64,000 nucleotides of DNA from Archilochus colubris. Its lineage: Eukaryota; Chordata; Aves; Apodiformes; Trochilidae. A program made the position numbers and the translations under genes. The notes under the pieces are model-generated. The model was not told where the DNA came from, made no database searches, and saw only the letters and a program-made list of their open reading frames with translations. The stretch is from assembly GCA_023079485.1 (NCBI GenBank), contig CM041083.1, positions 157,483,052 to 157,547,051 of the forward strand, in the 5' to 3' direction. Positions 1 to 11,787 of this stretch are shown piece by piece. Within the stretch, counting starts at the first letter, position 1; each line of letters starts with the position of its first letter.

Positions 1-637
1 CAGCTGCGTCCCTGTGATAGACAGGCTGGGGCAGTGGAGGCAAGAAGAATGGTCATATGATGGTAGTTGAAGTGTCAAGGGGGTAAAATTTATTGAAAAG
101 CAGATCACAAAGGAAAAAATCCTTCCTGCATATTATTAGTGCTATTGATTGATTTATATAGCGCATTTCTTAAGCAAAGCTCTTTATAGAATTACAAACT
201 ATTAAAGCTGAGTGAATAACTCACAATGAATAATTTATCCCATGAATTTAACCTTTCTTTCTGCTCATGAAATAGCCACAAAGAGATCAGTATTTCCTTA
301 ATTATTCAATGAATTTTTTAATGAACATTTAAAGCACTATGAACTGATCGCCAAGAATATTCTGATAATACAAGATAACCAAGAGTTCTCTAGGTGCTGA
401 TTGTTTAGAGTCATCCAGACTTGTGGCTAACAGGAACACATTCACTAATACATGCAAATCTGGTGGCTTGTGGTCCATATCCACCACACAGCACAGTGCT
501 TTGCAGAGATCACTGAGCTGCCTCTAGTTAGGCACTGTTTTAAGACAGAAAACCTGAGAGATGTGGTAATGCCATGTTCTAATCATTCTATCCATGCCAG
601 AGCAGAAACAAGTCTCAACAAGGGTGAAATTGTAGGG
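1..637. other. non-coding AT-rich DNA
   Basis: No splice-bounded open frame or recognisable gene was seen. Around 148-225 the sequence (TTTATATAGCGCATTTC followed by AAAGCTCTTTATAGAATTACAAA) resembles the 'tatatagcgc...caaagcgctttaca' motif found in several old vertebrate repeat families, so a small ancient repeat fragment may lie here. That resemblance is by eye and weak. Confidence 0.6.
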
Positions 638-945
638 AAATGGGTGCTGGCCTCTTCTTTTAAGTGTAAAGTGATAGGACTAGGGGAGGTTTAGACTAGA
701 TCTGAGGAAGAATTTATTTACAGATAGAATAGGTAGGTGTTGGAATGGGCTGCCCAGAGAACTGGTGGAATCACCATCCCTGGAAATATTTAAAAACTGT
801 ATACATGAAGTACTCCAGGACATGCTCTAGTGGGTGATACAGATATTGATACATATTTTATTCAGGGTAGAGGGGGGGTGTTGACAGTTGGAAGAGGTGA
901 TCTTAGAGGTTTTTTCCAACTGTGACAATTCTGTGATTCTGCTTC
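638..945 (+). mobile_element. CR1 LINE, 3' end fragment
   Basis: This is a 5'-truncated CR1 non-LTR retrotransposon in + orientation. It carries the usual CR1 order near the 3' end: GGGTGCTGGCCTCTTCT, then GTGATAGGACTAGGGG, then ATGGGCTGCCCAGAGAACTGGTGGA and CATCCCTGGA. It finishes with TTTTTTCCAACTGTGACA and the tail ATTCTGTGATTCT. There is no poly(A), as expected for CR1. A run of seven Gs sits inside the 3' UTR part (about 870-880). It has many substitutions and is not capable of coding. CR1 is the dominant LINE of birds, so this copy also supports an avian source. Boundaries are good to about 15 bases. Confidence 0.92.
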
Positions 946-1198
946 CTAGCACAAGATTTAAGTAGTGCTGCTACTTGGAGATGATGAGAAGTGTGAGTGC
1001 AGTGATTTTCGGGATCTTGTGGAGGCTGGGGAGCCCCTCTGTGTCACTGTGCAGCTCAGGAGTACCTAGATATATTCTCTATACACATCAAGTCAGCTGA
1101 TTATGCACCTGAGTGCCTTTTTTTTTTTTTTTTAAATCAAAGCCTGAAATCATTGTGATTCAGCATAAGGCACAGGGCATTTTCTTTTTCCCTGACAG

Positions 1199-1266
1199 GA
1201 TGACTGTGTAATGCTCTGAATTTCAAAGCTGCACTACTCTAAAAATCCTCTTCCATGAATATTCAG
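1199..1266 (+). other. candidate non-coding or poison exon
   Basis: A 68 bp segment lies between two strong splice signals. Upstream is a pyrimidine tract ending TTTTCTTTTTCCCTGACAG; downstream is CAG followed by GTAAGTAC, almost the consensus donor. All three frames contain stops (TGA, TAA or TGA within the first 21 bases), so it cannot be an internal coding exon. If used, it would be a 5'-UTR exon, a lncRNA exon, or a cassette exon that triggers nonsense-mediated decay. It lies about 10 kb upstream of the next + strand candidate exon. It could be a cryptic splice pair that is never used. No transcript evidence is available. Confidence 0.3.
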
Positions 1267-4200
1267 GTAAGTACCTCGCAAGTGCTCTTTGACACATTTT
1301 TGCCAGGATAGCTTAATTCCATACGTGTTGGCAGAAAGTCAGCTCAGAAGAAAGCAAAACTGCAAACTGTGACAAAATAGCTGGAGGAGTTGTGTGCTGT
1401 GCACTTGACCCACAAACCAGCTATCCCTTGGAGTCATACTGCTTCATTGATATTAAACTTCTGTCATGCCTGACAAAAAAAAGGAATTAAGCAGTAATAC
1501 AAATAGAGGAAGCATTATCCAATAGTTTGGGATAAACTCCTTTTGAAAAGGAGTGGGAACTGAGGTTTAATGAGGAAGAACAAGGGCTGGGGAGCAGCTC
1601 TTGTTAGCCTATTTTCTGAAGTGCAATCATAATTTCTGGAGGCTAGGGGTAGGTTCTAAAGTTATATGGAAATGCTCACCATCCTACACATAAGCTCATT
1701 TCCTTTCAGGTTATGTCACAGGACTGTTTCACAAGTAAAGGTTCATGCTGCACAGATGAAGAAAAATTAACAAGCATAGCTCTGTGTTCTGCCCATGGCC
1801 TGCCCCTTTTTAATTACAGAAATATTTCCACTGCTACTGTATTCTAATGCAGTGGCAAACAAGGCTGAGGACTAATGCTTTGTGCAGCTGCTACTTAGTT
1901 GTTAGGGCATCCCCGTGTTAATACCTTGAGCTTGGCAGCATGTCAATAACTCACCTGTAAGAATGCAGCACAGTCTTTAACTGGAGTAATTTAAAGTATT
2001 AACAGTATCTATAGATTATTTTTTCATTGGCAGAAGAACTTAATTTTGGTAGAAAGAAACACAAAATCCTACTTTCAGATCTCTACAGATCTTTCAGATG
2101 GAGAGCACACTGTCCCAGTTTTTATTTTTCTTTATTGAGTATTTAGGGTTTTTTTAGTCAGGAGTGTAATTTTAATGAAAGGTGATGTTAATTGCTCTGA
2201 TACATGGTTTCTGTCAGCCCTTTTGGCTGACTCAAGGGGGCTGGTTTTGAGCTCTCAGCATTTAGGTCTATATTCGGGAGCAGACATGGGGTGCACATAC
2301 CAGATTTCTTTTGGATGGCAGGAAACCAGCGGAGCTCTTGGATTGATCTGGATTTCCACATTCCAGTACCAAGCTGGAGTAGGTCCAATACAACCCCTTC
2401 CCCCAGGATGAGTATAAAGCGGGTTTCAGGTCCTCAGCAAGAACTCTTTTGATCTATAAATCCATTTCTATTTGTCCAGACTAATCAATAAGATTGATAG
2501 AGGCTCGGTTAAAGAAAAGGCCAATAACCTAACTTAATTTCAGTCTGAAGCATTCTGGATGTCCAAATTGAGAATATATTTTGCAAATACAGATAAAACA
2601 AACAGTGTTCTGACTCTCTGATAAAGCCTGGACCTCTTATATCAGATTGTTACCTTTTAAGAAAGTATCTATGTTACACAATTTTCCTAAAACACATGCT
2701 AATTATGATAATGTGTTCTCTTCTAAGCAAGCTAAACAGTCCCTCTACCTTCATAATATTTAAATAGAGAATTAGATCATTTTGGATACCTGATCACTGC
2801 ACACTTCAGATGTTTAACAAATGTTATGAGCATAAGTGTGCATCTCATATGTATATTTATATTGTTGTGCATAGAGTAATGTGTCTTCTGGGTCCTATTG
2901 TAAACAAGCTGTCAAGCTTAACTGGGTTAGCCTGTAAAAATATCTTTCCATAAATAAATTGGGAAAAAAAAATCTCGACAGTCAAGCAGCCTCTTCTCGT
3001 GAGCTTGATTAGAAAAATATGAGGGGGAAATATAATAACACTAATGCAGTCCGGTGCAGATTGCTACTCAGAATGTCAGTATTTGTAACTTTGGGATACA
3101 GTCAGCTTTCTGCTACTTTTCTTTGTTCTCTGCTTGGTGATGTGGAAAATTCCAGATTCAATTATGTCCAGTCACGCCCAGTTTGTTATTCATCTGTTCT
3201 AGTTCACTCATGTCCTGCCAACTTAGATCTGACTAAAATTATCCACAGAGAGATCAAGAGTGCATTTGCCTGCAACATATTAGCACTGCAACAGCAGAGC
3301 AGAAGTGTGACAGCATCAGACAGAAGTGACTTTTAAAGACAGCCCAGTACCTGAGGATGATTAGAAGTAATACACAAGATACAGAGATTATTCCCGGTGA
3401 AATTATAACAGTGTTAACAGAGATCAAATGTAATTTATTTTGGCTTCTTTTCTGAGCATGAAACCTCTGTTGCTGTGGCTGTTTGTCTCTTCTCTGTCAC
3501 CCTCTTTGATCTACTTTGTTTTCTCATACAAATACTGTATGTAATTATGACACTTATGCCAACCTTTAAAATAAAATCACTTTTGTTTTGAGGAGGGTTA
3601 CACAGTAGTACTACCAGACTTCTCATAAACCCAGAGTAAAATGACATTCTAACAGATGAAAAAATAATTGATTATATGAAACTTATTTTAGCACTTGCTA
3701 ATTAAAATTATGAACTGCTTCCATTAAGAACCCCAGTTTAGCTGTTCATTCTTTTAAGGAATGAAATGATCTGTTTTTTAATCATCGAAATGAAAATTCT
3801 TTCTTCCTTAATTTGCAAAATGTTTTCTGGAAGCTGCTGCTGCTGAGAAAGTTAGTGTAAAAGAGACAATTATCTTCTCTCGCTTTTCAAAAGTGTTCAA
3901 AAGCAAGTAAATAATGATAAAATTAAAAAGACTTCACAGTGGAGACAGCCTTCAATGAGGACTAGGTGATGGGCATTTAAAAATTTTAATGGCATATTTG
4001 GAAGATTTTCCAGATTGTTTTTAATATATATTAAATATTTTAGAAACATAAAAGCTTCTGCTCCTATAACTCTCTTTAACATGAACTCAAAGGGAGATTC
4101 AGCTGAGATTGTATTGCAATCAGTGCAGGCTGCTTCATTGCCTTCATCTTGGATAGCTAACAATATTAACACAAAACAAAACAGTGCCATCATTCTGACT

Positions 4201-7200
4201 CAACCCACCTGGCTAAAGGGCTAAAGGAAATATGTATAATTGGAGTGATTATAGAAAAGTGAAGAACAACAGGGACTCAGCTATTTTGGTAACAAATAGT
4301 GACCTGTAACAAAAACTGTAATGTGAGAGGATGAGACTAAGGTTTCCCAACCATCTTGACCAACTTGGACACTAAAACCTGCTGTTGCTCTATTTATAAG
4401 AAGTTACTTAATGATGCAAAATCATTCTTCTTCCAAGTTCATAGTATTGTGGTTTGAAAATTCTGTACAGAAGAGGAGGCTTCAAGGAAAACATTCCTTT
4501 CCTGCTAGCACTGGCCAGGATTCAACACCAAGCATTGCAATTTGTACTGAAAAAGCACGAATTGGGTCTGATGCTATTGATACCTTCTGAAAGATTCCTG
4601 CAGGCATAATCATCACAGTTTTTACCAATGCTGTGTTGCTGTGTATTGCTGGATATTGCAGTATTGCACTGTAGAATTAATTTTAAATATTTTTGTATTA
4701 TTTTTGTAGTGTAGTCTAGATTTACCCTTGGCTCTACAAAAACTTGTTAACAACTAATAAAGTCTTCCCCTTTATTCTCGATCCTCTGAATGAACAAGTG
4801 TTTGGAAACGTATCACAAACATCATGGTTTAGTTAAAGTCATGATAAAGGGGAGCCTTGAGCTTCAGTCCTCTTGAAGGTTTAATGAAGGCATTTTTTTC
4901 CTCCAGTGCCACATACCAGTTATGCCCTGATGTACTAATGTGATTTGACCCCTTTCACTTGTTAATCAGAAGAAGAGTTAATGTGCAGTGCAGAGACTCA
5001 TGAAACACTGGGGCAATGTTTCCAATGTGGTTTCTGGTCTCTAAATGCTTCCACAAGATAAATAGTAAAAGCTCTATTTCTGCAGACTGTTCACACTGCG
5101 ACCCCAAACTTACTTTGCCCCCTCCTGCTTGAACCAGCAGCTCTTTCCTTCCTCCTTGTTAACAGGGTCCTTCACTGCAACCCATCTCAGCCCTAACTTA
5201 ATCCTTCTCTAAGTCTGCTTCCATTTTTAAATCCTGCAGACTGGACCTCTTGTTTGTTAAATTTCCTTCTCATGTGGTCATTTTTGCAGTGGATGCATCA
5301 CCATCCAGATGGCCTAACAGAGTCAGGTTATGGAATTCAACTGCCTCCTCTCTTTGTTTCTAGATGCTGATTTTTTGGTGTCTATTTTGAAGGGTACAAA
5401 TGTAAATATGCAGTTTCTGTCATGCCCTGTCATCAATTTTGACCCAAATACCTTTATATTTCTCCACCCCACATACATATCCCTGCCAACAATCATTTTC
5501 TACTGCAAATATGTGCAAAAAGGTATTACAGTTATTAATAGAATATCAACCTTTCTCGATCAGTTTTATCTTGTTGAAATTTGCAGTCTTTAATTGACAT
5601 TTCCATAGTTTATTTTAGCAGCTTTGATACTGTTATTTTCTTTTGCTGTCTCTGCATCTTTTCCTCTTTCCTTGTCCTGTGTTTATATCCAATAAAAGTG
5701 CATACTGGAATCTGCTGCTTTGGTTCCAGAACACTGGGGACGTGACCTTAAAATTAAGTGTAGAAACAGTGGGACAAGCTAAAACTGAAGATAGAGAAGG
5801 AGGGTTCCAGACTATTGCAGAGCAATTCATATCAAATAGCACTGGACCTGTGCTGACATATTAACAATAAAAAGGAATCATCTGTGGAAGCAAGGATGGT
5901 AAGTCACAGAGGGCACATATAAGTGCAGCCTTAGAGCTATAAAAGCCAGACTGACATTTATCATTTGGTGCATATCGAAGCTGTCATGTTGGTCCTCAGA
6001 TGATCATGTTACTACCTTCAAGACATTTTTTTAGATATGAAGCAAAGATTAGAAAAGAAATGAGAGAGAAAGAGAGAGAGAAGCTTGATAATAAGTACTG
6101 GGGGAAAGCCATAGAAAGGAATTAGCATTTATATTATTTATTGTCCCTTTTTCATCAGCCAGACCCTCCTTCTTTCTAATTTTTTCCCTCCCCTTGGATT
6201 TTTCTAACCTTGCACTGAGAATATCCTAAGTACATTAAACCTAGTTCAGCTTCAGAATGGATTAAAATCAGTTTGACTAAAAACTATGTTCAGTGAGCGA
6301 CAAATTGTACAGCTTCACACGTTATTACTTGTGTTAAAAGCTATTATGTAAATATATTGGCTTATATAAGCTTATATAGGATGGCAGAGGAGTGCAAAGA
6401 TAAGACATACATACAGATCTATTGAAATTATACGCTGTGAGCATATCCTCTAATAGAAAATCACATATTCTCACTCAGAGGGCAGAAAAGAACCATATGT
6501 CTATTTTAGTGGGTATGTCCTGAAATGATGCACTTTTATAATATTTTGAAATAAATACATATGGGACCAGTCAGATGTCAACAGTGGCACTGAAAAGAGT
6601 ATGAATTAGTCACACTGGCACACAGGGCCCAAGAACAATGAACACTGCTCTGGAAGACCCTTGAATGCAAGCCTATTTGCCTCTTAATCCAAATGAATAA
6701 TTAATGATAATTATCATGCTGCAGTTATTATCTGTGATAATAATATATCCATAAGGTGAATAAATTCAATCTGCTACTATGCAGAAATGGCAACTCATAA
6801 TATTCTTAAGAAATACAGATATAATTATCAATATTAACGGTCAAAAAAAAAAAAAGTGAGATTTTTATATAAGGAATTACAGCAAAAGGTCTAAAGTTTA
6901 GTGAGAATTAATTTGATTGCACTATGTTTATTCTTTAGCTGTCATTTCTATGGTGACAGTTTGCAATCTTTTCACAGATTATTTTCCTAAGATTCATTTA
7001 ACAAAAGCTGAAATTTACATGAGTTCATTACTATCTACCCATAACTATTCCATCATCCCACTGCTAGATAAGAAGAGTCTCAGGATCTTACAAGCATCCA
7101 CATGCAAAGTCATCCATTTGTGTAGTTCACTATGTTGGCAATTTTCCTCAGCTACAAAAACTTTTAAGTATTAAAGCAAAAATCAATAAAACAAATAAAA

Positions 7201-8164
7201 TATTAAAAGGTCAAATACATGTTTGAAGCTTGTACAAAACCAGCCATAACATTTATTTTTTAAAGCTCTGTAGGTGAGCTGTCAGCTAGGCAGAATAGTG
7301 GAGAGTCATATTTAATCTGATCTCCCTCCTTGGGCTTGTTGTGACAAAAGAAAATGGAAGGGGGATGGGTGAAGGGAGCAAGAGGAAGTAACTACCACCC
7401 TGTTCTTTTTGAAATTGTTTTCACTCCCCTTTATTTTGACTATTGAGATTCTCAGTTGTATAAATTAACAACTTTAAAGTGTACTTAAGTTGCATTATAT
7501 TAGTGACTGAGAAAAAGCTTTGAAATTCAAAGTTCACCCAGACCTTTAACTCACACCAGGAAGGCTTGGTTTTTCCCTCCTTCTTTTCATCCCATGATTT
7601 GAGAACTGGTTTGCTTGGGGGAATGGTAATGAGATGTAGAATTTCTCACCTCCAGGTCATTGCTTCAAATCTGACCCAGGTTGGTAGGAACCAAAAATCA
7701 TTATCATCTACTTACGGTTCAGCGGCCTATGTGTAATGGGTTGATGATCTTTTGGTCTAGTTTTCAGTGGGCAAATGTCCACACCAGAATAAATACTAAT
7801 TAGCATTGGAATAAGCCTGAAAGTTGTATTTCAAACCTAATGTCTGGGGATTGTTGTGACAACCCCTCAAAACTGTGGGACCTTTCAGGACTACCTTCCA
7901 GGAAGATGGGGTTCATTCTTGCATTATTATCGCTATGATTCATCTATTTTTAATTTTTTTTTCTGAAGAAATGGGCAAAAGAAATTGCCTCTTTTTCACT
8001 CCCTTTTTCATCAGAAAACAACAGATTTCCCTCAAAGTGGATCCTGACAGGTGACAAGAATAATAACGTGTAAGAGTCAGTAAAAGGATGCATTATTAAT
8101 CACCCTGGGTTTCATTTAGGCCGTCAGCTCAGTAGGTGAGCTCTGTAGAAGGAAGAGTGGAGAT
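1267..8164. other. long non-coding stretch (intron or intergenic)
   Basis: AT-rich DNA with no supported gene. It includes a GA-rich microsatellite at 6061-6083, an A13 run near 6843-6855, and a 14 bp palindrome ATGATAATTATCAT at 6704-6717 in a homeodomain-like AT-rich patch. Around 7630-7800 there is a stretch (CACCTCCAGGTCATTGCTTCAAATC) that reads like an old interspersed repeat with a weak tRNA-type B box. Short open frames here are no longer than chance would give in this composition. Confidence 0.65.
6061..6083. repeat. GA-rich microsatellite
   Basis: Imperfect (GA)n tract of about 23 bases, interrupted once by AAA. It is simple sequence with no further feature attached. Confidence 0.85.
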
Positions 8165-8345
8165 ATTATCATTATTATTTACTTGTCCACCCAGGAGTCA
8201 CGAACCAGGACATCATTGTATTAAGCAATGTGCAAACATAGAAGAGAGAGCTAGTCACTGGCCCTAAAGAGCATACAATTTAACCATAAAACAAGAAACA
8301 GTCTATACTTACAGGTAGATGGACATAGATAGAGGGGTAGTGAGA
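8165..8345 (+). mobile_element. ancient amniote interspersed repeat remnant
   Basis: The segment runs TTATCATTATTATTTACTTG, then CACCCAGGAGTCACGAACCAG, then CATTGTATTAAGCAATGTGCAAACA, then CCCTAAAGAGCATACAATTTAA. This matches, with many changes, a very old amniote repeat that I know from turtle, crocodile and bird genomes, whose core reads roughly 'gaccaggaccccattgtgctaggcgctgtacaaacac ... cccaaagagcttacaatctaa'. I believe it belongs to an L3/CR1-like or CORE-SINE class, but I cannot fix the family name without a library search. It is far more diverged than the CR1 copies in the window. Confidence 0.6.
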
Positions 8346-10000
8346 GAAGATTGTGCTATGCTTACCAGCTTAGTGGTTATTTAAAAAAACAGCATCATAT
8401 TTCTAGACATAAAGTGATAAAATATGTTGTCAACCTTTTTTATTTTTATGTTTTTAATTTTATTTTTGTGGGTATCAAAGAAAAGCGAGGAATTCTGGAA
8501 TGGAGAATTACTAGAGAAGAAGTTTTATTTGCTGATGTTAAGGTAATCAGGAAGGGCAGCTTGGATGAAAAAGTTTATTTAGAAATATAACAAGAGGACA
8601 ACCAGTTCTGACATTGTCTGTGCATCAGACTCTATTAATCAGTAAAAGATTTTAAATAGTGAAATATGGAAAAAATGGAGAATGTTCACAATTTGCTTTA
8701 ATATCCACCACTGCAAGCAAGGAAAGAGGCAAGAGGAAAAGGAAAGGGAACATTACAAAAGCACTGAACTAGAAGATGGTCTTCACCACAGCAATCTGAG
8801 CGTGATGCAGCAATGTTCGGTCATGGTGGAGAACAGAGTGCTGCAATAAGCTAGAGAGAGGAGGATGAAGGATTTGTGTTGGAGAGTATTCATCAGAAGA
8901 CAACTAAAGGCCATGCTTTACCTTTTTAGCTTGCAGACAAGCTAGGGATGCACAAGAAAGGAGAAATCCACAAAGCAGATGTTCTTGTGGAGTGAAAAAG
9001 ATGGTCTAGGTTAGAGAAAATATGTCTTTGGACACCGGCAGTTCATTTTCTTACATGAATAATATAAGCAGCTTTGTAACTTCTTGCATGGAATTATAGA
9101 ATTATGGATTCATAGGGCATATAAGAAAAGCATGAACAGAAAGAAAGACTAATAGAAGACAATGTCAGGAAAAGGGAGCAGAACAATTTATGTAAAGAAA
9201 TGGCCAGGTAGCAGTGTAAAAGATGGCAGACATGTCAAAGGGAAAGAGAACAAGAATGGCTAGGAAATGGTTTTTAGAGTGTCTGGCAAGAACAGGTTCC
9301 ATAACAGGGCCAAAAAAGTAATGTTGGAGAGGGTATGGGATGGAAAGGAAGGAGACAGATTACTGATTCTTATTGTAAACGAGCTACTTGTTGAATTTTA
9401 AATGAAATGGAGAAATGAGTTAAGGCTGTACTGGGAGAGGAAAGGAAGGTCAAAGGTGATGTTTTCTTAGACCGAAGCATCTAAAGCATATTGTGCTGTG
9501 AGGAGAAAGGCAAAGTAGAGCATGAGGTTAAGGAGAAGAGTAAGAAAGAGGCTGTGTGTGGGAACAAAGAACACAAGGAGCTGGAATAGAACAGGGTCAC
9601 TGGGGCATGTGGATGGGATTCGGAAGAGAGACCAAAGGAGAAAACTCAAATGCCATGACAGAAAATGGTGCAAGATCTGTAAAAGGAGGAGGAAAATGGA
9701 GATGCATGTCAAGGTGAGGAAGGAAGGTCATGACTTGTGTTGCCTGTGCTTTCTTGGAAGGAGAGCAAAATTCTGATGGAAAAAAAAAAAGGGAAAGGGA
9801 GAGATTTGAGAAATGAATTAAAAGTGTAAAAAGTCAATTTGGACTCTGGCCTGGGATTCAGTTAAGCGAGAGTTGGGAAACTGGAGGGGGGGAAGGCATC
9901 AGAGAGGAAAGGTTGAGTTTTCAATGGAGCTTGACAGGACGGATTGTATATGGCTCATGAAAAAGAATGGATAACACACATGTTGGTGGTGAGCCAGGAA
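8346..10000 (+). other. purine-rich block, probably old repeat body
   Basis: About 1.6 kb in which the + strand is strongly enriched in A and G (many AGGAAAGG, GAAGGAGG and AGAGAGAG words), unlike the flanks. It follows directly on the ancient repeat at 8165-8345, whose relatives continue into a purine-rich body, so the most economical reading is one decayed element of about 1.8 kb. Short + frames in it (for example 9522-9776, very rich in K and R) are a by-product of the composition and not genes. The repeat assignment is inference. Confidence 0.4.
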
Positions 10001-11684
10001 AACGAGCAGGATGGCATAATGGAGTTTAAACTTGGAAAAGAGAAGGCACAGAACTGAGCTGGAGGAAATTAACACAAAACATGTACAGAAGGCCTGCTGT
10101 GTTGTTTGGTGTTGACTGATGATACTGATGAGAGGTGGGTTTTGGTGCCTTAAGGGTCAAAATTAATTCATTGTTTTGGGGAAGAGAAGGGTGAAGAAAG
10201 CTCACCTGCACTCTTCCTTTTCAGACAATACAAAAATACCTAGAAAAATGCCTACACATGCTACCTTATAACAGCACAAACAAATCCCTTGTTGATGTGG
10301 TTGCTGCACAGATAGCATCAGCCCCAGAGTGCAACATAAACTGCACTGCTTTATTACTTCAGTTTGTCTGTATCGGAACCTTCACAGTAAATGCAAGGAT
10401 TTTTATTTCCTTTCTTTGGAATTATTAAAATCTCTTTTAGAGGTGGCTATAAAACGTAACATATACAATCCATCAAGACAGCAGTTTTGGACTTCTTCAT
10501 TGCTTTCTGGACATGCATAATAGATTCAACCTTAGCATCTGAATACATAATTTTTTTCATATTAATCCTTTTCTCTTACATCCATCATAGTGTTAACTTA
10601 TCTTCCAGGTTAATTCTGAAGATACATTATACCCTTATACATTTATTTATCTATACTTAAAAGTACATTTCAAAACATCTGAGGTATATTTGCACTTGTT
10701 TTTTGTATTGAGAACTAACTCACAGTCAATGCAAATGATGCTACAATAGTCTATGAGTCTTTGCATACTACCAAGTGAGGAGGAAACAATCAAGATTGAT
10801 GCACCTATGGATGCAGTAGGCAGGTGTCAGTGGTTAATTTCAGTGATTAATTTCAGTGCACTAAAACTGAGTGGTGTCAGGAGTCCTATAGAGAATCAGG
10901 GTGAGTTCATCTCACTAAGTCTCCTAGGCAACTTTTCGAAACGGTTTTCAGGGGGACAGTATTTGTCTTTATCCACTGTATCACTGTCATGTTTTATTCA
11001 AGCTCACTATTGTCATGTCCAAACGACCAATAAAAATTTAATTTTCACTGAAGTAACTAAGAAATAAACAGTTTCCACAAGTAATCTTTTAATCCGATGT
11101 GTAAATATGGCATCCTAGCAGTCTTACATCCTCGTAGTCTTTCAGTCCTGGTAAGTTTTTCTCTTCTCTCTACTGCTGCCATGCTGTTTATTGATTTAAT
11201 GACAGTGAAGAAGCAGTAGTGACATGCTCAGAGGTAACTACAAGAAGGAGACGGATCTGTGCAGAAAAGAGAACCAAATCAAAGCCCTCTGAAGGGACAG
11301 CAACTGTCTGAACTCAAGGGTGATCTGCTTAGCCAGGCTGCAGCTTGGCCAGGCTGCAGAGCCATCATTCCAACAAGGGACAGCACTATGGGGACTTCCT
11401 CTATGTAAGAATGGAGGGAAGGGCTGGAGGTGGCATGGGTGTGAGGGGGATGTGATGAGGGCACAGGCTGCAGACAGCAAAACAGAACTGGGAAGTCTGA
11501 AAAGGTGAAGCAGTTCAGGGAGGAAGTGGAAGGAAATAAGGCTTGGTTTTGGGGGTGGGGCAGAGGTACAGGAAAATCTTCAGCAAATCAGGTGTAGCAG
11601 TTGCATTGCATGTGAAAACATTTGTCATGTTACTTGTCTGCTGTTGCCTTGAGAGCTTTTTGAATACACCTTTTTTAACCCTAG
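10001..11684. other. non-coding stretch upstream of the 11685 exon
   Basis: No supported gene. A 13 bp unit (AGTGATTAATTTC, one base different in the first copy) is present twice in tandem at about 10829-10855, and a 12 bp unit GCCAGGCTGCAG occurs twice at 11332-11359. On the minus strand, GTGCAG followed by GTGAGC at about 10205 is a good donor, but the exon it would close is only about 34 bp, so I do not call it. Confidence 0.6.
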
Positions 11685-11787
11685 GTACCTAAACCCCAGC
11701 TTGCCAAAGCACTTCAGCACATGCTTGACTTAACAAATGATTTATATGCAATTCTTAATCAATCAGAGGATCTAAATGGTTTTCAAG
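11685..11787 (+). CDS. candidate internal coding exon, unidentified gene
   Basis: A 103 bp segment is flanked by CACCTTTTTTAACCCTAG on the left and by CAAG, then GTATGTTTAAG, on the right. These are a good acceptor and a good donor. Only one frame is open; it starts at the first base and gives 34 complete codons plus one base (phase 0 in, phase 1 out). The in-frame codon just before the exon is the acceptor's own TAG, so the open stretch begins at the splice site. The peptide starts VPKPQLAKALQHML and ends SEDLNGFQ; it looks like an amphipathic helix (alternating L, A, M with K, Q, H, D). The other two frames stop within 16 codons. I do not recognise the protein. It is the strongest coding signal in the window but remains a prediction. 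Confidence 0.48.

Noticed and set aside
2401..2420. TATAAAG motif as a promoter
   Set aside because: A lone TATA-like word without CpG island, initiator or downstream exon; such words are frequent in this composition.
9522..9776. 84-codon K/R-rich + frame
   Set aside because: A direct result of the purine-rich composition of the block (AGG, AAG, AGA and GAG codons).
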